A stretch of 64,000 nt of DNA from Idiomarina sp. (GCA_022565355.1 JAIUMU010000003.1:369989-433988), one strand, 5' to 3'; counted from the first letter of the stretch, positions 9,118 through 19,580 are shown. Translations and numbers: made by a program. The notes: generated from the letters alone by a model not told the origin.

Positions 9118-9152
9118 TAAGAAAGCCCCGCGATATCCGCGGGGCTTTCTTA
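9118..9152. terminator. Bidirectional terminator between symporter and PGPGW genes
   Basis: The arms AAGAAAGCCCCGCG and CGCGGGGCTTTCTT pair almost perfectly around a 5-nt loop (9133-9137). It lies between convergent genes, with T-rich sequence on each strand's 3' side, so it can stop both transcripts. Confidence 0.88.
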
Positions 9153-9174
9153 TGTTAGTGATTACTTACCAACT

Positions 9175-9609
9175 TTAAGTATGATGTTTCCGTGCCGGCT
9201 TTTGCAGCGGTTCTTTTTGATAACGCTTACGTATCCAATTCATACTGCGTATAACCCCCTGTTGGCGCACCAAGAAGCGTTCAAAACGATATTTACCCGG
9301 CGCATCAGAAACCATCACCGCAATAATAATGGTTAGCAAGCCTTGCCCTGGCAATACCAGCATAATCAACCCGGCCACCAACAACACCAACGCTAAAAGA
9401 TTACGAAGTACATAAAAGGTAACTCGGGAAAAGGTCCAATGCCGGATACGCCGATCGGCAACAAAGTAATTTGCGGGCATTTTTACAATCAGTAAGGGAA
9501 TAAAAATCATGGAAGCGAGCATCATTATAATGCTGATACTCGCCAGCAGCGGCAACCAAGGCTGCATCTGTTGATAAATAGCGGTAGCAATATCGATTAA
9601 GGTTTGCAT
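9175..9609 (-). CDS. PGPGW-type transmembrane protein
   Basis: The protein has 144 residues from ATG 9609, with GGGG upstream as ribosome binding site; the open frame extends further upstream without a good start. Three to four hydrophobic segments are visible, and VLPGQGLLTIIIAVMVSD matches the Pro-Gly motif of the PGPGW membrane family. A basic C-terminal tail is cytoplasmic by the positive-inside rule. It follows the tandem Usp gene by 19 bp and is probably co-transcribed. Biochemical role is unknown. Confidence 0.75.
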   Translation of the reverse strand: MQTLIDIATAIYQQMQPWLPLLASISIIMMLASMIFIPLLIVKMPANYFVADRRIRHWTFSRVTFYVLRNLLALVLLVAGLIMLVLPGQGLLTIIIAVMVSDAPGKYRFERFLVRQQGVIRSMNWIRKRYQKEPLQKPARKHHT

Positions 9610-9628
9610 CAAAACCCCGGCCGCTCTT

Positions 9629-10480
9629 CTAACGCAGCAACAGTAATGGAATTTTAGTACTCGATAATAATTTGTTGGTATGGCTACCCACAAAAAACTC
9701 ACGAATACGCGAATGGCCATAGGCGCCCATTACTAATGCATCCATTTTCTGTTCATCGGCATACTGCAGCAAGGCCTCCTCTACATCTCCGGCAATCAGC
9801 GCTGTAGTTACCGAAAAGCCTTGTTCAACCAGCTTCGCTTGCGCATTTTCAAGTTGCGCCTGGTGATCCTTAGTTTGCGCAGCAACCATTACAATATGTA
9901 CTGGAATTCCCTTAAACAGTGGGCTATTCGCCACCATTTCTACGGCTTTTTTGGCCGTGGCACTATGATCATAGGCAATCATAATCTGCTCAGGCTCTTT
10001 AAACTTACCTGTTACTACCCAAGTAGGCCGATGTAGCGCACGAATTACGCGCTCTACTTGATGGCCTATCTTCTGGCCTACACCATTGCCGCGTTTACCT
10101 TGGCGGCCAATTACCAATAAACGAATTTCATTTTCGATATCCACAAGGGTATCAACTAAATCGCCATGGCGTTGCCGCAGCACAGGTTCGTTATGTTTCG
10201 GCGCAACATGCTCTTTTGCCGCTTCTAAAAATGCTTGGCCTTGTTGGCGCGCTAACTTCGCGCGTTTTTCTTCCAAATCGGTAATTTCAGCGAGCAGCCG
10301 TTGCCGCTCGTCCATACCGATATTGCCACTAAAGTTGGTTTCATCTGATGAACGCACATCATCGAGTACATTCAGTAATACCAGAGAAGTATTCATACGT
10401 TTCGCAGACCACGCCGCATAATCAGATACGGTATCGCTTAACGCAGAACCATCAATACAAGCAACTGTATGTGTTGTCAT
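9629..10480 (-). CDS. Tandem universal stress protein
   Basis: The 283-residue protein contains two UspA folds. The C-terminal copy keeps the ATP-binding signature G-2x-G-9x-G-S/T (MGAYGHSRIREFFVGSHTN); the N-terminal copy has a related VIGRQGKRGNG stretch. Such E-type Usp proteins bind ATP and help survive starvation or oxidative stress. Its neighbour upstream is a SulP C-terminal remnant; SulP-Usp gene pairs are common, so the Usp may once have partnered an anion transporter now lost. Confidence 0.9.
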   Translation of the reverse strand: MTTHTVACIDGSALSDTVSDYAAWSAKRMNTSLVLLNVLDDVRSSDETNFSGNIGMDERQRLLAEITDLEEKRAKLARQQGQAFLEAAKEHVAPKHNEPVLRQRHGDLVDTLVDIENEIRLLVIGRQGKRGNGVGQKIGHQVERVIRALHRPTWVVTGKFKEPEQIMIAYDHSATAKKAVEMVANSPLFKGIPVHIVMVAAQTKDHQAQLENAQAKLVEQGFSVTTALIAGDVEEALLQYADEQKMDALVMGAYGHSRIREFFVGSHTNKLLSSTKIPLLLLR

Positions 10481-10496
10481 TATCGCTATCCTTCTC

Positions 10497-10847
10497 TTAG
10501 TGGCCCATCAGGCGATCGATGGCATCTGGTTTATCCGCAACGCCGAATTTATCTACCACGGTAGCGATCGCGTTATTCATACCTACTACCTCTACTTCAG
10601 CACCTTCTCTACGGAATTTTAAGATCACCTTATCTAGCGCCGCAACTGCGGTAATATCCCAAAAATGCGCTCGATTTAAATCAATAGATACACTATCAAG
10701 GGCTTCGTTAAAATCAAAGGATTCCACGAATATTCCCAAACCATTCTTTCTGCCATGTTTGACGCATGTTAATTTTCCCATACCAAATGTAGAATAGAGC
10801 CAATGTAGCCTTACCGATTGGCATTTACTTTCATTCTGTTTATTCAC
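10497..10847 (-). pseudogene. C-terminal STAS-domain remnant of a SulP anion transporter
   Basis: The open frame encodes 116 residues. From about residue 40 (GIFVESFDFNEALDSVSIDL) it reads like the cytoplasmic STAS domain ending a SulP sulfate/bicarbonate transporter, with RAHFWDITAVAALDKVILKF and a normal C-terminus. The preceding 10-12 transmembrane helices are absent. The first 40 residues do not resemble SulP, the only start at the 5' end is GTG 10847, and no ribosome binding site is obvious. A relic is most likely; a re-purposed free STAS protein cannot be excluded. Confidence 0.7.
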
Positions 10848-11225
10848 CAGAATAGGTGAACATAGTGCGGTTGTCGTTTTCTCGCACGCCAGTGTTTTTT
10901 ACGGGCTGTTGCTTTTTCAAACAACAACAAGCTCGGCTGTAATCCTTGTAGAAGCTCGTGTTCAGCTTCATTTTGGGATACTGCCAAGCATTTTTCTTAC
11001 CAAAATAGATAGTTTAGGCTCAAGTTGTAGATAAATAGCGATAATTCACTATGTAAAACCAGCGAAATTACTATTTAGAGCCATTTCTCCTAGAACAGGA
11101 GTAAAATGTGAGCGCATGATAATAACCTATCGGTTAGTATTCAAGCACTTTCATTGGAATTTATCGTCGAGTTTTAGCCATTACAGCTATATTTTTAAGT
11201 GAACATCTAATTTTAGCAGGCATTT
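10848..11225. other. Intergenic region between SulP remnant and mioC
   Basis: No convincing gene is seen in these 378 bp. They hold a small hairpin (CTCCT 11087-11091 / AGGAG 11097-11101) and AT-rich sequence that must contain the mioC promoter. No consensus DnaA box was found, unlike the E. coli mioC promoter. Part may be non-coding residue of the deleted SulP gene, but I could not read SulP sequence in it. Confidence 0.5.
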
Positions 11226-11681
11226 ATGCATTTCCATATCCTTGTAGGCACAACCTCTGGTAACACCGAATATCTTGCCGATGCTTTGGGTGAGCGTTTA
11301 GCTGCCCTCGGCCACACTACAACTCTACATGATCAACCTGAACTAGCAGATATACCCACCGGTAGCGCTGCTAACCCTGCTCATTGGCTACTATGCATGG
11401 CTACTCATGGCGCGGGTGAATATGCTGAAAGCATTATTGGCTTTATGGAAGCACTTACGACAACCCAGCCAGATTTGAGCGCAGTAAACCTTGCCATCGT
11501 AGCGATTGGAGATTCCAGTTACGATACCTTTTGTAAAGCTGGCATCGATGCTGAAGCCATTATTTTAGAGCTAAATGCGCAGCTGATCGCCCCAACATTA
11601 ACGATCGATATGTTCCATGAGCTTGATCCTGAAGCCAACGCAATTTCATGGCTAAACCAGTGGATTGCTAGTTATACCTAA
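11226..11681 (+). CDS. mioC: Flavodoxin-like protein MioC
   Basis: The 151-residue protein is a short-chain flavodoxin with the FMN phosphate loop GTTSGNTEYLAD (about 8-19) and the isoalloxazine-binding regions around MATHGAGEYAES and AIGDSSYDTFCKAG. MioC supports biotin synthase activity in E. coli. Its position immediately upstream of oriC, transcribed towards it, is conserved in many gammaproteobacteria, where its transcription can influence initiation. Confidence 0.93.
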   Translation: MHFHILVGTTSGNTEYLADALGERLAALGHTTTLHDQPELADIPTGSAANPAHWLLCMATHGAGEYAESIIGFMEALTTTQPDLSAVNLAIVAIGDSSYDTFCKAGIDAEAIILELNAQLIAPTLTIDMFHELDPEANAISWLNQWIASYT

Positions 11682-11689
11682 ATACGATA

Positions 11690-12075
11690 ATTTTTTTATC
11701 CACGCCGCTATCACCTAATATTGCCGCGATTTATAATCTTATTCGGATCTTATCCACACCATACTCAGATCCTTATACAAAATTTTCAAAAGCTGGGGAT
11801 AAGCTATGATCTTTCTTGTGATCGGATCCGGGGATAGATCTGGGGATAACTTCCATTGTGTATAAGTGCCGATTTATCCCACTGGTTATACGCATTTAAG
11901 ATCGCTGTTTACGCACACCTAATCATTGCTTCTAAGTTATTGATCTAAAATAGCTAACAAGAGATACCCACAGATTTTGGCCGAGCTAATAATAAGAATA
12001 ATAAAAAAGATCTAAAGAAATATAGATCTATATATTACCAAAGCACCCCCTACCACCGATCAAAACAAAACCAAG
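11690..12075. other. oriC: Chromosomal replication origin oriC
   Basis: The region between mioC and mnmG has the E. coli-type layout. DnaA boxes: TTATCCACA 11750-11758 (+), TTATACAAA 11773-11781 (+), TTATCCCCA 11794-11802 and 11841-11849 (-), TTATACACA 11857-11865 (-), TTATACGCA 11886-11894 (+), and a weaker ATACCCACA 11964-11972 (+) beside the unwinding element. Eleven GATC (Dam/SeqA) sites lie between 11746 and 12061. The AT-rich side faces mnmG, as in E. coli. Box borders are by pattern. Confidence 0.95.
12000..12028 (-). other. AT-rich 13-mers of the duplex unwinding element
   Basis: On the minus strand GATCTATATTTCT (12028-12016) and GATCTTTTTTATT (12012-12000) match the E. coli 13-mer GATCTnTTnTTTT at 9 and 10 of 11 defined positions, spaced 16 bp. 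Each carries a GATC. Further T/A-rich sequence continues to about 11985. DnaB loading is expected here. Confidence 0.85.
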
Positions 12076-12153
12076 CTCTGCAGAAACTTGTTTCAGCTGT
12101 TTTTCAGCAACCCAAGAAAAGCCTGCATCACCCATAAATTCAGTGCTAACACC

Positions 12154-12173
12154 ATGTAAAAGCGTTTTTACAT
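12154..12173. promoter_or_regulatory. Inverted repeat in the mnmG upstream region
   Basis: ATGTAAAA (12154-12161) and TTTTACAT (12166-12173) are perfect 8-bp arms around GCGT. The site is 120 bp upstream of mnmG and overlaps a possible -35 (TTTACA 12167-12172). It may be an operator for the promoter that transcribes away from the origin. Five more GATC sites follow between 12218 and 12290. Confidence 0.4.
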
Positions 12174-12293
12174 AACCATAAAAGTGCTACACTATTCGGC
12201 TCTGTGATTCATAAAGTGATCCGTGCAACGATCTATATTCACGATCCTTATTGAAATCACACATTATTTTTTTGATCCGAGGTTAAGATCCAC

Positions 12294-14195
12294 ATGGCAA
12301 CAAACGCGCATTACCAAGTTATCGTTATTGGTGGAGGACATGCAGGCACTGAAGCAGCGCTTGCAGCTGCTCGCATGGGCAAACGTACCCTACTCATCAC
12401 CCATAACATCGATACACTTGGGCAAATGTCATGTAATCCAGCCATTGGTGGTATTGGCAAAGGCCATTTAGTAAAAGAAATTGATGCCCTTGGTGGCATC
12501 ATGGGGCAAGCCGCAGATCATGCTGGTATTCAATTTAGAACCTTAAATGGTTCAAAAGGCCCCGCTGTTCGTGCTACTCGAGCACAAGCAGATCGCTCGT
12601 TATACCGCACGTTTATTCGCCGAACTCTAGAACAACAATCGAACCTGCAAATTTTCCAGCAAGCCGTAAATGATTTAATTGTTACTGAAACAGGCCAAGG
12701 CCCAAGAGTTGAAGGCGTAGTAACGCAAATGGGCCTAAAATTTTATGCGCCTAGGGTAGTGCTTACTACGGGCACATTTTTAGGTGGCCAGATTCATATT
12801 GGTTTAAGCAATTACAGTGGCGGCAGAGCTGGCGATCCACCATCAATTGCTTTAGCAGATCGGTTACGCGAATTACCATTACGGGTAGATCGGTTAAAAA
12901 CCGGCACCCCTCCACGAATTGATGCGAAAACCGTTGATTTTTCAGTAATGCAAGAACAGCCAGGTGATGATCCACGGCCAGTATTTTCATATATTGGAAG
13001 CCGCGCTGATCATCCTGAACAAATCAGCTGTTACATTACCCATACCAACGCGCAAACCCATGAAATTATTCAAAGTGGTTTAGATCGCTCACCGATGTAT
13101 TCTGGTGTAATTGAAGGTATTGGCCCACGGTATTGCCCATCAATTGAAGATAAAGTTGTGCGCTTTGCAGATAAAAGCTCGCACCAAATTTTTGTTGAGC
13201 CAGAGGGCTTAAACACCAATGAATTGTACCCGAACGGCATATCTACCAGCTTGCCATTTGATGTACAGCTAGCCTTAGTGCATTCCATTCGTGGTTTTGA
13301 AAATGCCCATATTACGCGGCCAGGTTACGCCATAGAGTATGATTTCTTCGATCCGCGCGATCTAAAGCAATCCTTAGAAACAAAATATATCCAAGGGTTA
13401 TATTTTGCTGGCCAAATTAACGGTACTACAGGCTATGAAGAAGCTGCGGCTCAAGGGCTTATGGCGGGCGTAAATGCAGCGTTAGCTATCGATGGTAAAG
13501 ATTCTTGGTGTCCGCGCCGTGATGAAGCGTACACCGGCGTATTAATTGATGATTTAGCCACATTAGGTACCAAAGAACCGTACCGGATGTTTACTTCCCG
13601 TGCCGAATATCGTTTATTGCTACGCGAAGATAACGCCGATATGCGCCTTACCACCAAAGGCCGTGAGCTAGGCTTAGTAAATGATCATCGTTGGCAAGTA
13701 TTTAACGATAAATTAGAAGCTGTGGAACAAGAAAAACAACGCTTACGTAGCACTTGGTTACATAAAGATCATGCTGCAGTTGGCGTGGTTAACCCCATGC
13801 TAAAAACTCCAATTAGCAAAGAAGCAAGCTTAGAAGAATTATTACGTAGGCCTGAAGTTACCTACCTAGGGTTAACCTCTGTTGAAGGTTTAGGCCCGAG
13901 TTTGCAAGATCCGTTGGCCGCTGAGCAAGTAGAAATTCAGGTTAAGTATGCTGGCTACATTAAGCGCCAAGAAGAAGAAATCGCGAAAACATTGCGCCAT
14001 GAAAATACGAAATTGCCACCGGAATTCAATTACAGCACGATTTCTGGGTTATCTAACGAGGTAATTGCTAAGTTAACGGAACATCGCCCAGATACCGTTG
14101 GCCAAGCCATGCGCATTTCGGGAATAACGCCTGCGGCAGTATCCATGTTACTGGTGCATCTGAAAAAGCAGGGGTTACTGCGCAAAAGTGCGTAA
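12294..14195 (+). CDS. mnmG: tRNA uridine-5-carboxymethylaminomethyl modification enzyme MnmG (GidA)
   Basis: This 633-residue FAD enzyme partners MnmE. The N-terminal dinucleotide-binding motif [19 protein letters not shown] (about 11-29), [13 protein letters not shown] and [20 protein letters not shown] are family signatures, and the length matches E. coli (629). ATG 12294 has GAGG 14 bp upstream. The gene reads away from oriC and heads mnmG-rsmG-parAB. The dense GATC sites ahead of it suggest Dam/SeqA-sensitive transcription, as reported for E. coli gidA. Confidence 0.98.
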   Translation: MATNAHYQVIVIGGGHAGTEAALAAARMGKRTLLITHNIDTLGQMSCNPAIGGIGKGHLVKEIDALGGIMGQAADHAGIQFRTLNGSKGPAVRATRAQADRSLYRTFIRRTLEQQSNLQIFQQAVNDLIVTETGQGPRVEGVVTQMGLKFYAPRVVLTTGTFLGGQIHIGLSNYSGGRAGDPPSIALADRLRELPLRVDRLKTGTPPRIDAKTVDFSVMQEQPGDDPRPVFSYIGSRADHPEQISCYITHTNAQTHEIIQSGLDRSPMYSGVIEGIGPRYCPSIEDKVVRFADKSSHQIFVEPEGLNTNELYPNGISTSLPFDVQLALVHSIRGFENAHITRPGYAIEYDFFDPRDLKQSLETKYIQGLYFAGQINGTTGYEEAAAQGLMAGVNAALAIDGKDSWCPRRDEAYTGVLIDDLATLGTKEPYRMFTSRAEYRLLLREDNADMRLTTKGRELGLVNDHRWQVFNDKLEAVEQEKQRLRSTWLHKDHAAVGVVNPMLKTPISKEASLEELLRRPEVTYLGLTSVEGLGPSLQDPLAAEQVEIQVKYAGYIKRQEEEIAKTLRHENTKLPPEFNYSTISGLSNEVIAKLTEHRPDTVGQAMRISGITPAAVSMLLVHLKKQGLLRKSA

Positions 14196-14279
14196 AAGTA
14201 CCTAACAGCGGCTAAAGTTAGTGCAGGTAATATTGTTCTCCTCAACACAAAAATAGGCCGGCTATCATGATTACCCCTA

Positions 14280-14307
14280 GATACATCGCCATGCAGCGCG
14301 ATGTATC
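14280..14307. repeat. Hairpin between mnmG and rsmG
   Basis: GATACATCGC (14280-14289) and GCGATGTATC (14298-14307) are perfect 10-bp arms with an 8-nt loop, 48 bp upstream of rsmG. No T tract follows, so it is more likely an RNA processing or regulatory structure than a terminator. Confidence 0.6.
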
Positions 14308-14355
14308 ACCAAATTATTTGTTAATTCGCATTCAGTAGCATAGGAAAGATCTGCA

Positions 14356-15003
14356 ATGAGCAAGGCGCCATTCCCAGAAGCCAAATTATTAGCACGTTTA
14401 CAGCAATTGATTGGCGCTACAGATCTGGTAATTACTTCTGCACAAGAACAGCAGTTAATTGCTTTGGTGGCGATGCTGCATAAGTGGAACAAAGCCTACA
14501 ATTTAACCTCAGTGCGCGATCCACAAGAAATGCTAGTGCGCCATATTCTTGATAGTTTAGTGATTAGCCCGTATTTACACGGCGATCATATTATTGATGT
14601 AGGTACCGGCCCAGGTTTGCCAGGATTACCGCTGGCAATTTGTAATCCGGATAAGCAATTTGTGCTACTCGATAGTTTAGGTAAGCGCATTAATTTCATT
14701 CGGCAAGTAGTTCATGAGCTTAAATTAACCAACGTAACCCCAGTGTTAGCGCGGGTTCAAGATTACCAACCGAACCAAGGGTTCAGTTCGGTAATTAGCC
14801 GCGCATTTGCATCACTTGCAGATATGTTGAGCTGGTGTCATCATTTGCCTTCGGCCGATGGGCGTTTTATTGCGTTAAAAGGCCAACCTACGGAAGAAGA
14901 ATTAGCCACAGTGGCATTACCTTACACGATTAAAGGGGTATATGCGTTACATGTACCAGAGCTCGATGCGGCTCGCCATGTGGTTGAAATTCAACAAGAA
15001 TAA
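14356..15003 (+). CDS. rsmG: 16S rRNA (guanine527-N7)-methyltransferase RsmG
   Basis: The 215-residue SAM-dependent methyltransferase (GidB) has the motif I HIIDVGTGPGLPGLPLAI (about 78-95) and the RNA-binding N-terminus YNLTSVRDPQEMLVRHILDS. It methylates G527 of 16S rRNA. AGGA lies just upstream of ATG. Gene order mnmG-rsmG-parA-parB is conserved. Confidence 0.97.
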   Translation: MSKAPFPEAKLLARLQQLIGATDLVITSAQEQQLIALVAMLHKWNKAYNLTSVRDPQEMLVRHILDSLVISPYLHGDHIIDVGTGPGLPGLPLAICNPDKQFVLLDSLGKRINFIRQVVHELKLTNVTPVLARVQDYQPNQGFSSVISRAFASLADMLSWCHHLPSADGRFIALKGQPTEEELATVALPYTIKGVYALHVPELDAARHVVEIQQE

Positions 15004-15025
15004 TTAAATCTGCTGAGGGAATCTC

Positions 15026-15844
15026 GTGGCTAAAGTAATAGCAATTGCCAATCAAAAAGGTGGTGTTGGAAAAACCACCACTGCGGTGAATTTAGCGGCC
15101 TCCATGGCAGCAACGCGCCGTAAAGTGCTGCTTATTGATTTAGATCCACAAGGCAATGCCACTATGGCTAGCGGCGTTGATAAATATGATGTGCCCGCTA
15201 CGGTGTACGATTTATTGGTAGATGAGAAGCCAGCAGCCAACGTAATTCAAACGGAAACAAGCGGTGGCTATCACTTACTCGCCGCGAACGGTGATTTAAC
15301 CGCCGCTGAAATTAAGTTGATGGAAGTATTTGCACGGGAAACTCGATTACGCCGCGCCTTAGAACCTGTTCGCGATTATTACGATTACATCTTTATCGAT
15401 TGCCCTCCTTCGTTGAACTTGCTTACTGTAAACGCAATGGCCGCTGCCGATTCAGTGTTGGTACCAATGCAGTGCGAGTACTATGCCTTAGAAGGATTAA
15501 CCGCATTAATTGATACCATCGAGCAGCTTGCCTCGGTGGTGAACCCAGGGCTTTATATAGAAGGCTTATTACGCACTATGTATGCCTCGAATGTACGCCT
15601 TTCCATTGATGTTTCCGAGCAACTCAAAGCGCATTTCGGTGCAAAAGTTTACCGTACGGTGATTCCGCGTAATGTTCGCTTAGCAGAAGCGCCAAGCTTT
15701 GGTAGCCCCATTATGTATTATGATAAATCATCAACTGGTTCAAAGGCTTATTTAGCGTTGGCCGGCGAAGTAATTCGCCGCGCTGAAGTTGCCGCAGAGC
15801 AGCAAACACAACAACACGCAACGAACACCGAAGAGGAAGCATAA
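15026..15844 (+). CDS. parA: Chromosome partitioning ATPase ParA (Soj)
   Basis: The 272-residue deviant Walker A ATPase contains KGGVGKTTTAVNLAA near residue 10 and the Walker B-like YIFIDCPPSLNLL. ParA-ATP binds DNA non-specifically and drives ParB-parS complexes. GTG 15026 is preceded by GAGGGAATCTC. It lies 22 bp after rsmG and 2 bp before parB. The Q/E-rich tail is a normal variable end. Confidence 0.97.
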   Translation: MAKVIAIANQKGGVGKTTTAVNLAASMAATRRKVLLIDLDPQGNATMASGVDKYDVPATVYDLLVDEKPAANVIQTETSGGYHLLAANGDLTAAEIKLMEVFARETRLRRALEPVRDYYDYIFIDCPPSLNLLTVNAMAAADSVLVPMQCEYYALEGLTALIDTIEQLASVVNPGLYIEGLLRTMYASNVRLSIDVSEQLKAHFGAKVYRTVIPRNVRLAEAPSFGSPIMYYDKSSTGSKAYLALAGEVIRRAEVAAEQQTQQHATNTEEEA

Positions 15845-15846
15845 TT

Positions 15847-16731
15847 ATGTCGGCAAAAAAACGCGGTTTAGGGCGGGGCCTTGATGCTTTACTTACCACG
15901 AGCGCGAATGCTGCAGCTCGGCATCAAGCACAGCTTGATCAGCTCAGTGAAAACCTTGAAAAAGGTGAACTGCGTAAGCTTCCTATCGAATTTCTACGCC
16001 CAGGCAAATACCAGCCACGTAAAGACATGGAGCCAGAAGCGCTAGAAGAGCTAGCCAATTCCGTAAAAGCTCAAGGCATTATTCAGCCCATTATCGTGCG
16101 GCCGTTAGCGGAAAATAGTTACGAAATTATTGCCGGTGAGCGGCGTTGGCGCGCGGCCCAGTTAGCGCAGCTAGATACAGTTCCTTGTATTATTAAAGAT
16201 GTTGGTGATGAAGCAGCTATTGCGATTGCTTTGATTGAAAACATTCAACGGGAAGATTTAAATGCAATGGAAGAAGCCATTGCGTTGCAACGCTTAATGG
16301 ATGAATTCGAACTCACCCAACAAAGCGTTGCCGATGCGGTGGGTAAATCGCGTACAACGGTTACTAACTTACTGCGCTTAATGCAGTTGAATGAAGATGT
16401 AAAAGTACTCCTTGAACGGGGTGATATCGAGCTCGGCCACGCCAAAGTATTGCTAGGTGTGCAAGGTGAGCTGCAAAGTGAGTTAGCCCGGGTAATAGCG
16501 GCAAAAGCAATGACCGTGCGGGAAGCCGAACGGTTGGTGAATAAAGCACTTAACCCACATGCACCAGAAACGAAAAAGCCAGATCCCGATGTGCAACAGT
16601 TAGAAACATCCCTTAGCGATCGCTTAGGTGCCAAAGTAGCCATTAGCCACAACCGCAAAGGTAAAGGCAAGTTAGTTATCAATTACACCTCCCTTGATGA
16701 GCTTGATGGTATTTTGAAACATTTTTCGTAA
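15847..16731 (+). CDS. parB: Chromosome partitioning CTPase ParB (Spo0J)
   Basis: The 294-residue protein has the basic N-terminal MSAKKRGLGRGLDALL that touches ParA, the CTP-binding box GERRWRAAQLAQL, ENIQREDLNAMEEA, a parS-binding helix-turn-helix (TQQSVADAVGKSRTTVTNLLRLMQL) and a C-terminal dimerisation domain. It loads at parS and spreads as a CTP clamp. The only strong parS-like sequence I found in this window is inside the rhodanese gene at 41.9 kb. Confidence 0.97.
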   Translation: MSAKKRGLGRGLDALLTTSANAAARHQAQLDQLSENLEKGELRKLPIEFLRPGKYQPRKDMEPEALEELANSVKAQGIIQPIIVRPLAENSYEIIAGERRWRAAQLAQLDTVPCIIKDVGDEAAIAIALIENIQREDLNAMEEAIALQRLMDEFELTQQSVADAVGKSRTTVTNLLRLMQLNEDVKVLLERGDIELGHAKVLLGVQGELQSELARVIAAKAMTVREAERLVNKALNPHAPETKKPDPDVQQLETSLSDRLGAKVAISHNRKGKGKLVINYTSLDELDGILKHFS

Positions 16732-16816
16732 TTGCGCGGTTGTGGATTAATTTATTGGATTTTCAGCCATATTTTTTGATTCGTAACGATTCTGTTAACT
16801 AGTGCACTGGCTTTGG

Positions 16817-16844
16817 TTGCAATTTCGCGGCAAAACTTTATAAT
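16817..16844 (+). promoter_or_regulatory. Candidate promoter of the atp operon
   Basis: TTGCAA (16817-16822) and TATAAT (16839-16844) are separated by 16 bp, 106 bp upstream of atpI. The -10 is a perfect consensus. Confidence 0.65.
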
Positions 16845-16883
16845 CTGCGCAGTTTTTCGGTATCCGCTGTTTTTTTCGCCCTC

Positions 16884-16906
16884 ACCTCTTCTGCAGAGGT
16901 TTTTTT
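16884..16906 (+). terminator. Terminator-like hairpin in the atp leader (possible attenuator)
   Basis: ACCTCT (16884-16889) and AGAGGT (16895-16900) pair around TCTGC and are followed by seven T residues. It sits downstream of the predicted atp promoter and 43 bp before atpI. It may end read-through from parB or attenuate the atp operon. The six-bp stem is short, so efficiency is uncertain. Confidence 0.6.
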
Positions 16907-16949
16907 GGCGCCGCAGCGCAACCGAAATGGGTACCGAAGTGGATAAATT

Positions 16950-17354
16950 ATGATTACTGGCAAAGCACATCATCCGGTTGCTCGGTCAAGTCGTCGGCTA
17001 GCATTGAAAACATTGCTAACTCAAGCCGTAATTGCGCTTTGTTTAGCAGCAGTATTCGGGCTTACAATGGCAGGCCCTGGCGCCAAGTCGTCGATAGCTG
17101 GTGCAGTAGTTGCCCTCGTTCCCAGTTTCTTATTTATGACGTTTGCTTACCGTGTTACAAGCGGGCGTTATGCACCCAACATAGTGCGATATTTTTTTGT
17201 AGCAGAAACAGTGAAGTGGCTCACCCTTATGGTGTTATTTGTAATAGCCTTTCGCGTGTTATCTGGGCCATGGTTACCATTTTTCGTAACCGTAATGGTA
17301 TTGCTACACGTACAGTGGGTTGCACCGTTTTTCTTAAATTCTAAAACTAGTTAA
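16950..17354 (+). CDS. atpI: ATP synthase subunit I
   Basis: The 134-residue protein has four hydrophobic segments, including FGLTMAGPGAKSSIAGAVVALVPSFLF, which match AtpI, an accessory protein aiding c-ring assembly or Mg2+ supply. It is first of the nine-gene atpIBEFHAGDC operon, 12 bp before atpB. The family is poorly conserved; position is strong support. Confidence 0.92.
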   Translation: MITGKAHHPVARSSRRLALKTLLTQAVIALCLAAVFGLTMAGPGAKSSIAGAVVALVPSFLFMTFAYRVTSGRYAPNIVRYFFVAETVKWLTLMVLFVIAFRVLSGPWLPFFVTVMVLLHVQWVAPFFLNSKTS

Positions 17355-17366
17355 TTGGGTACTTAA

Positions 17367-18212
<846 letters not shown>

Positions 18213-18217
18213 TTTAA

Positions 18218-18508
<291 letters not shown>

Positions 18509-18545
18509 GAACCGTCTCCGACCATCAACGTAGAGGAGGGGTGTT

Positions 18546-19016
18546 GTGGATATCAACTTAACCCTACTGGGTCAGTCGATAGCGTTTGCGTTCTTCGTGT
18601 GGTTCACCATGAAATTTGTGTGGCCACCGATCAACAATGCAATCGAAGAACGTCAGAAAACGATCGCTGACGGGCTTGCCGCTTCCAAGCGAGCTACTGA
18701 AGACCTAGAGAATGCTCGTGCAAAGGCAGACGATGAGTTAAATGCAGCAAAAGTTAAAGCTGCCGCATTAATCGACCAGGCCAAGAAACGGGCTACAAAA
18801 CTGGTTGAAGAAGAAACTCAACGTGGTCATGCAGAGCGCGAAAAGATCATCGCTTCCGGTTATGCCGAAGTGGAAGCTGAGCGCAATCGTGTTCGTGAAG
18901 AACTCCGCAAGCAGGTTGCCTTCTTGGCAATTACTGGTGCAGAGAAAATCATTGAACGTGAGGTTGATGCACAGAAGCAAAGCGACATTGTTGAAAAACT
19001 TGTCGCTGAATTGTAA
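18546..19016 (+). CDS. atpF: ATP synthase Fo subunit b
   Basis: The 156-residue protein has one N-terminal membrane helix ([20 protein letters not shown]) and a long charged coiled coil (about 35-145), forming the peripheral stalk. GTG 18546 has AGAGGAGGGG just upstream. Confidence 0.97.
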   Translation: MDINLTLLGQSIAFAFFVWFTMKFVWPPINNAIEERQKTIADGLAASKRATEDLENARAKADDELNAAKVKAAALIDQAKKRATKLVEEETQRGHAEREKIIASGYAEVEAERNRVREELRKQVAFLAITGAEKIIEREVDAQKQSDIVEKLVAEL

Positions 19017-19032
19017 TCACGGGGGTTGAGCT

Positions 19033-19566
19033 ATGTCGGAACATATTACCGTTGCTCGCCCCTATGCTAAAGCAGCTTTTGATTTTGCTTTAGAGCAAGG
19101 CGCGCTTAACAATTGGCAAGAAATGTTAACCTTTGCTGCCGAAGTTGCGCAAAATTCAGAGGTGGAAACATTTTTGAATGGCGCATCCAGCCTCGCTCAT
19201 CAAAGTGACGTGTTTATCGGGATTTGCGGTGAGCAACTCGATACAAACGGCCAAAACTTAATTCGAGTAATGGCTTCTAACGAACGCCTCAAGGTTTTGC
19301 CTGAAGTATCACGTATGTTTAATACGCTTCGGCAGGAATATGAGAAAGAAATTACGGTTGAAGTAACTTCAGCCATAGTTTTAAACGACGCTCAACGAGC
19401 GAAGTTAGCAGCGGCGTTAGAAAAACGTCTAGAACGCAAAGTTAAGCTCAATTGCAGTGTCAAACCGTCAGTAATGGGCGGTTTAATCATTCAAGCCGGT
19501 GACATGGTCATCGACAGCTCATTGCGCAGCCAGCTTTCGCGGCTTGCTGCAACGCTGCAATCATAA
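19033..19566 (+). CDS. atpH: ATP synthase F1 subunit delta
   Basis: The 177-residue protein has [20 protein letters not shown] at the N-terminus and the C-terminal [20 protein letters not shown] signature. Delta links the b-dimer stalk to the top of the alpha3beta3 head. Confidence 0.97.
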   Translation: MSEHITVARPYAKAAFDFALEQGALNNWQEMLTFAAEVAQNSEVETFLNGASSLAHQSDVFIGICGEQLDTNGQNLIRVMASNERLKVLPEVSRMFNTLRQEYEKEITVEVTSAIVLNDAQRAKLAAALEKRLERKVKLNCSVKPSVMGGLIIQAGDMVIDSSLRSQLSRLAATLQS

Positions 19567-19580
19567 TCGGGGACGAGAGC

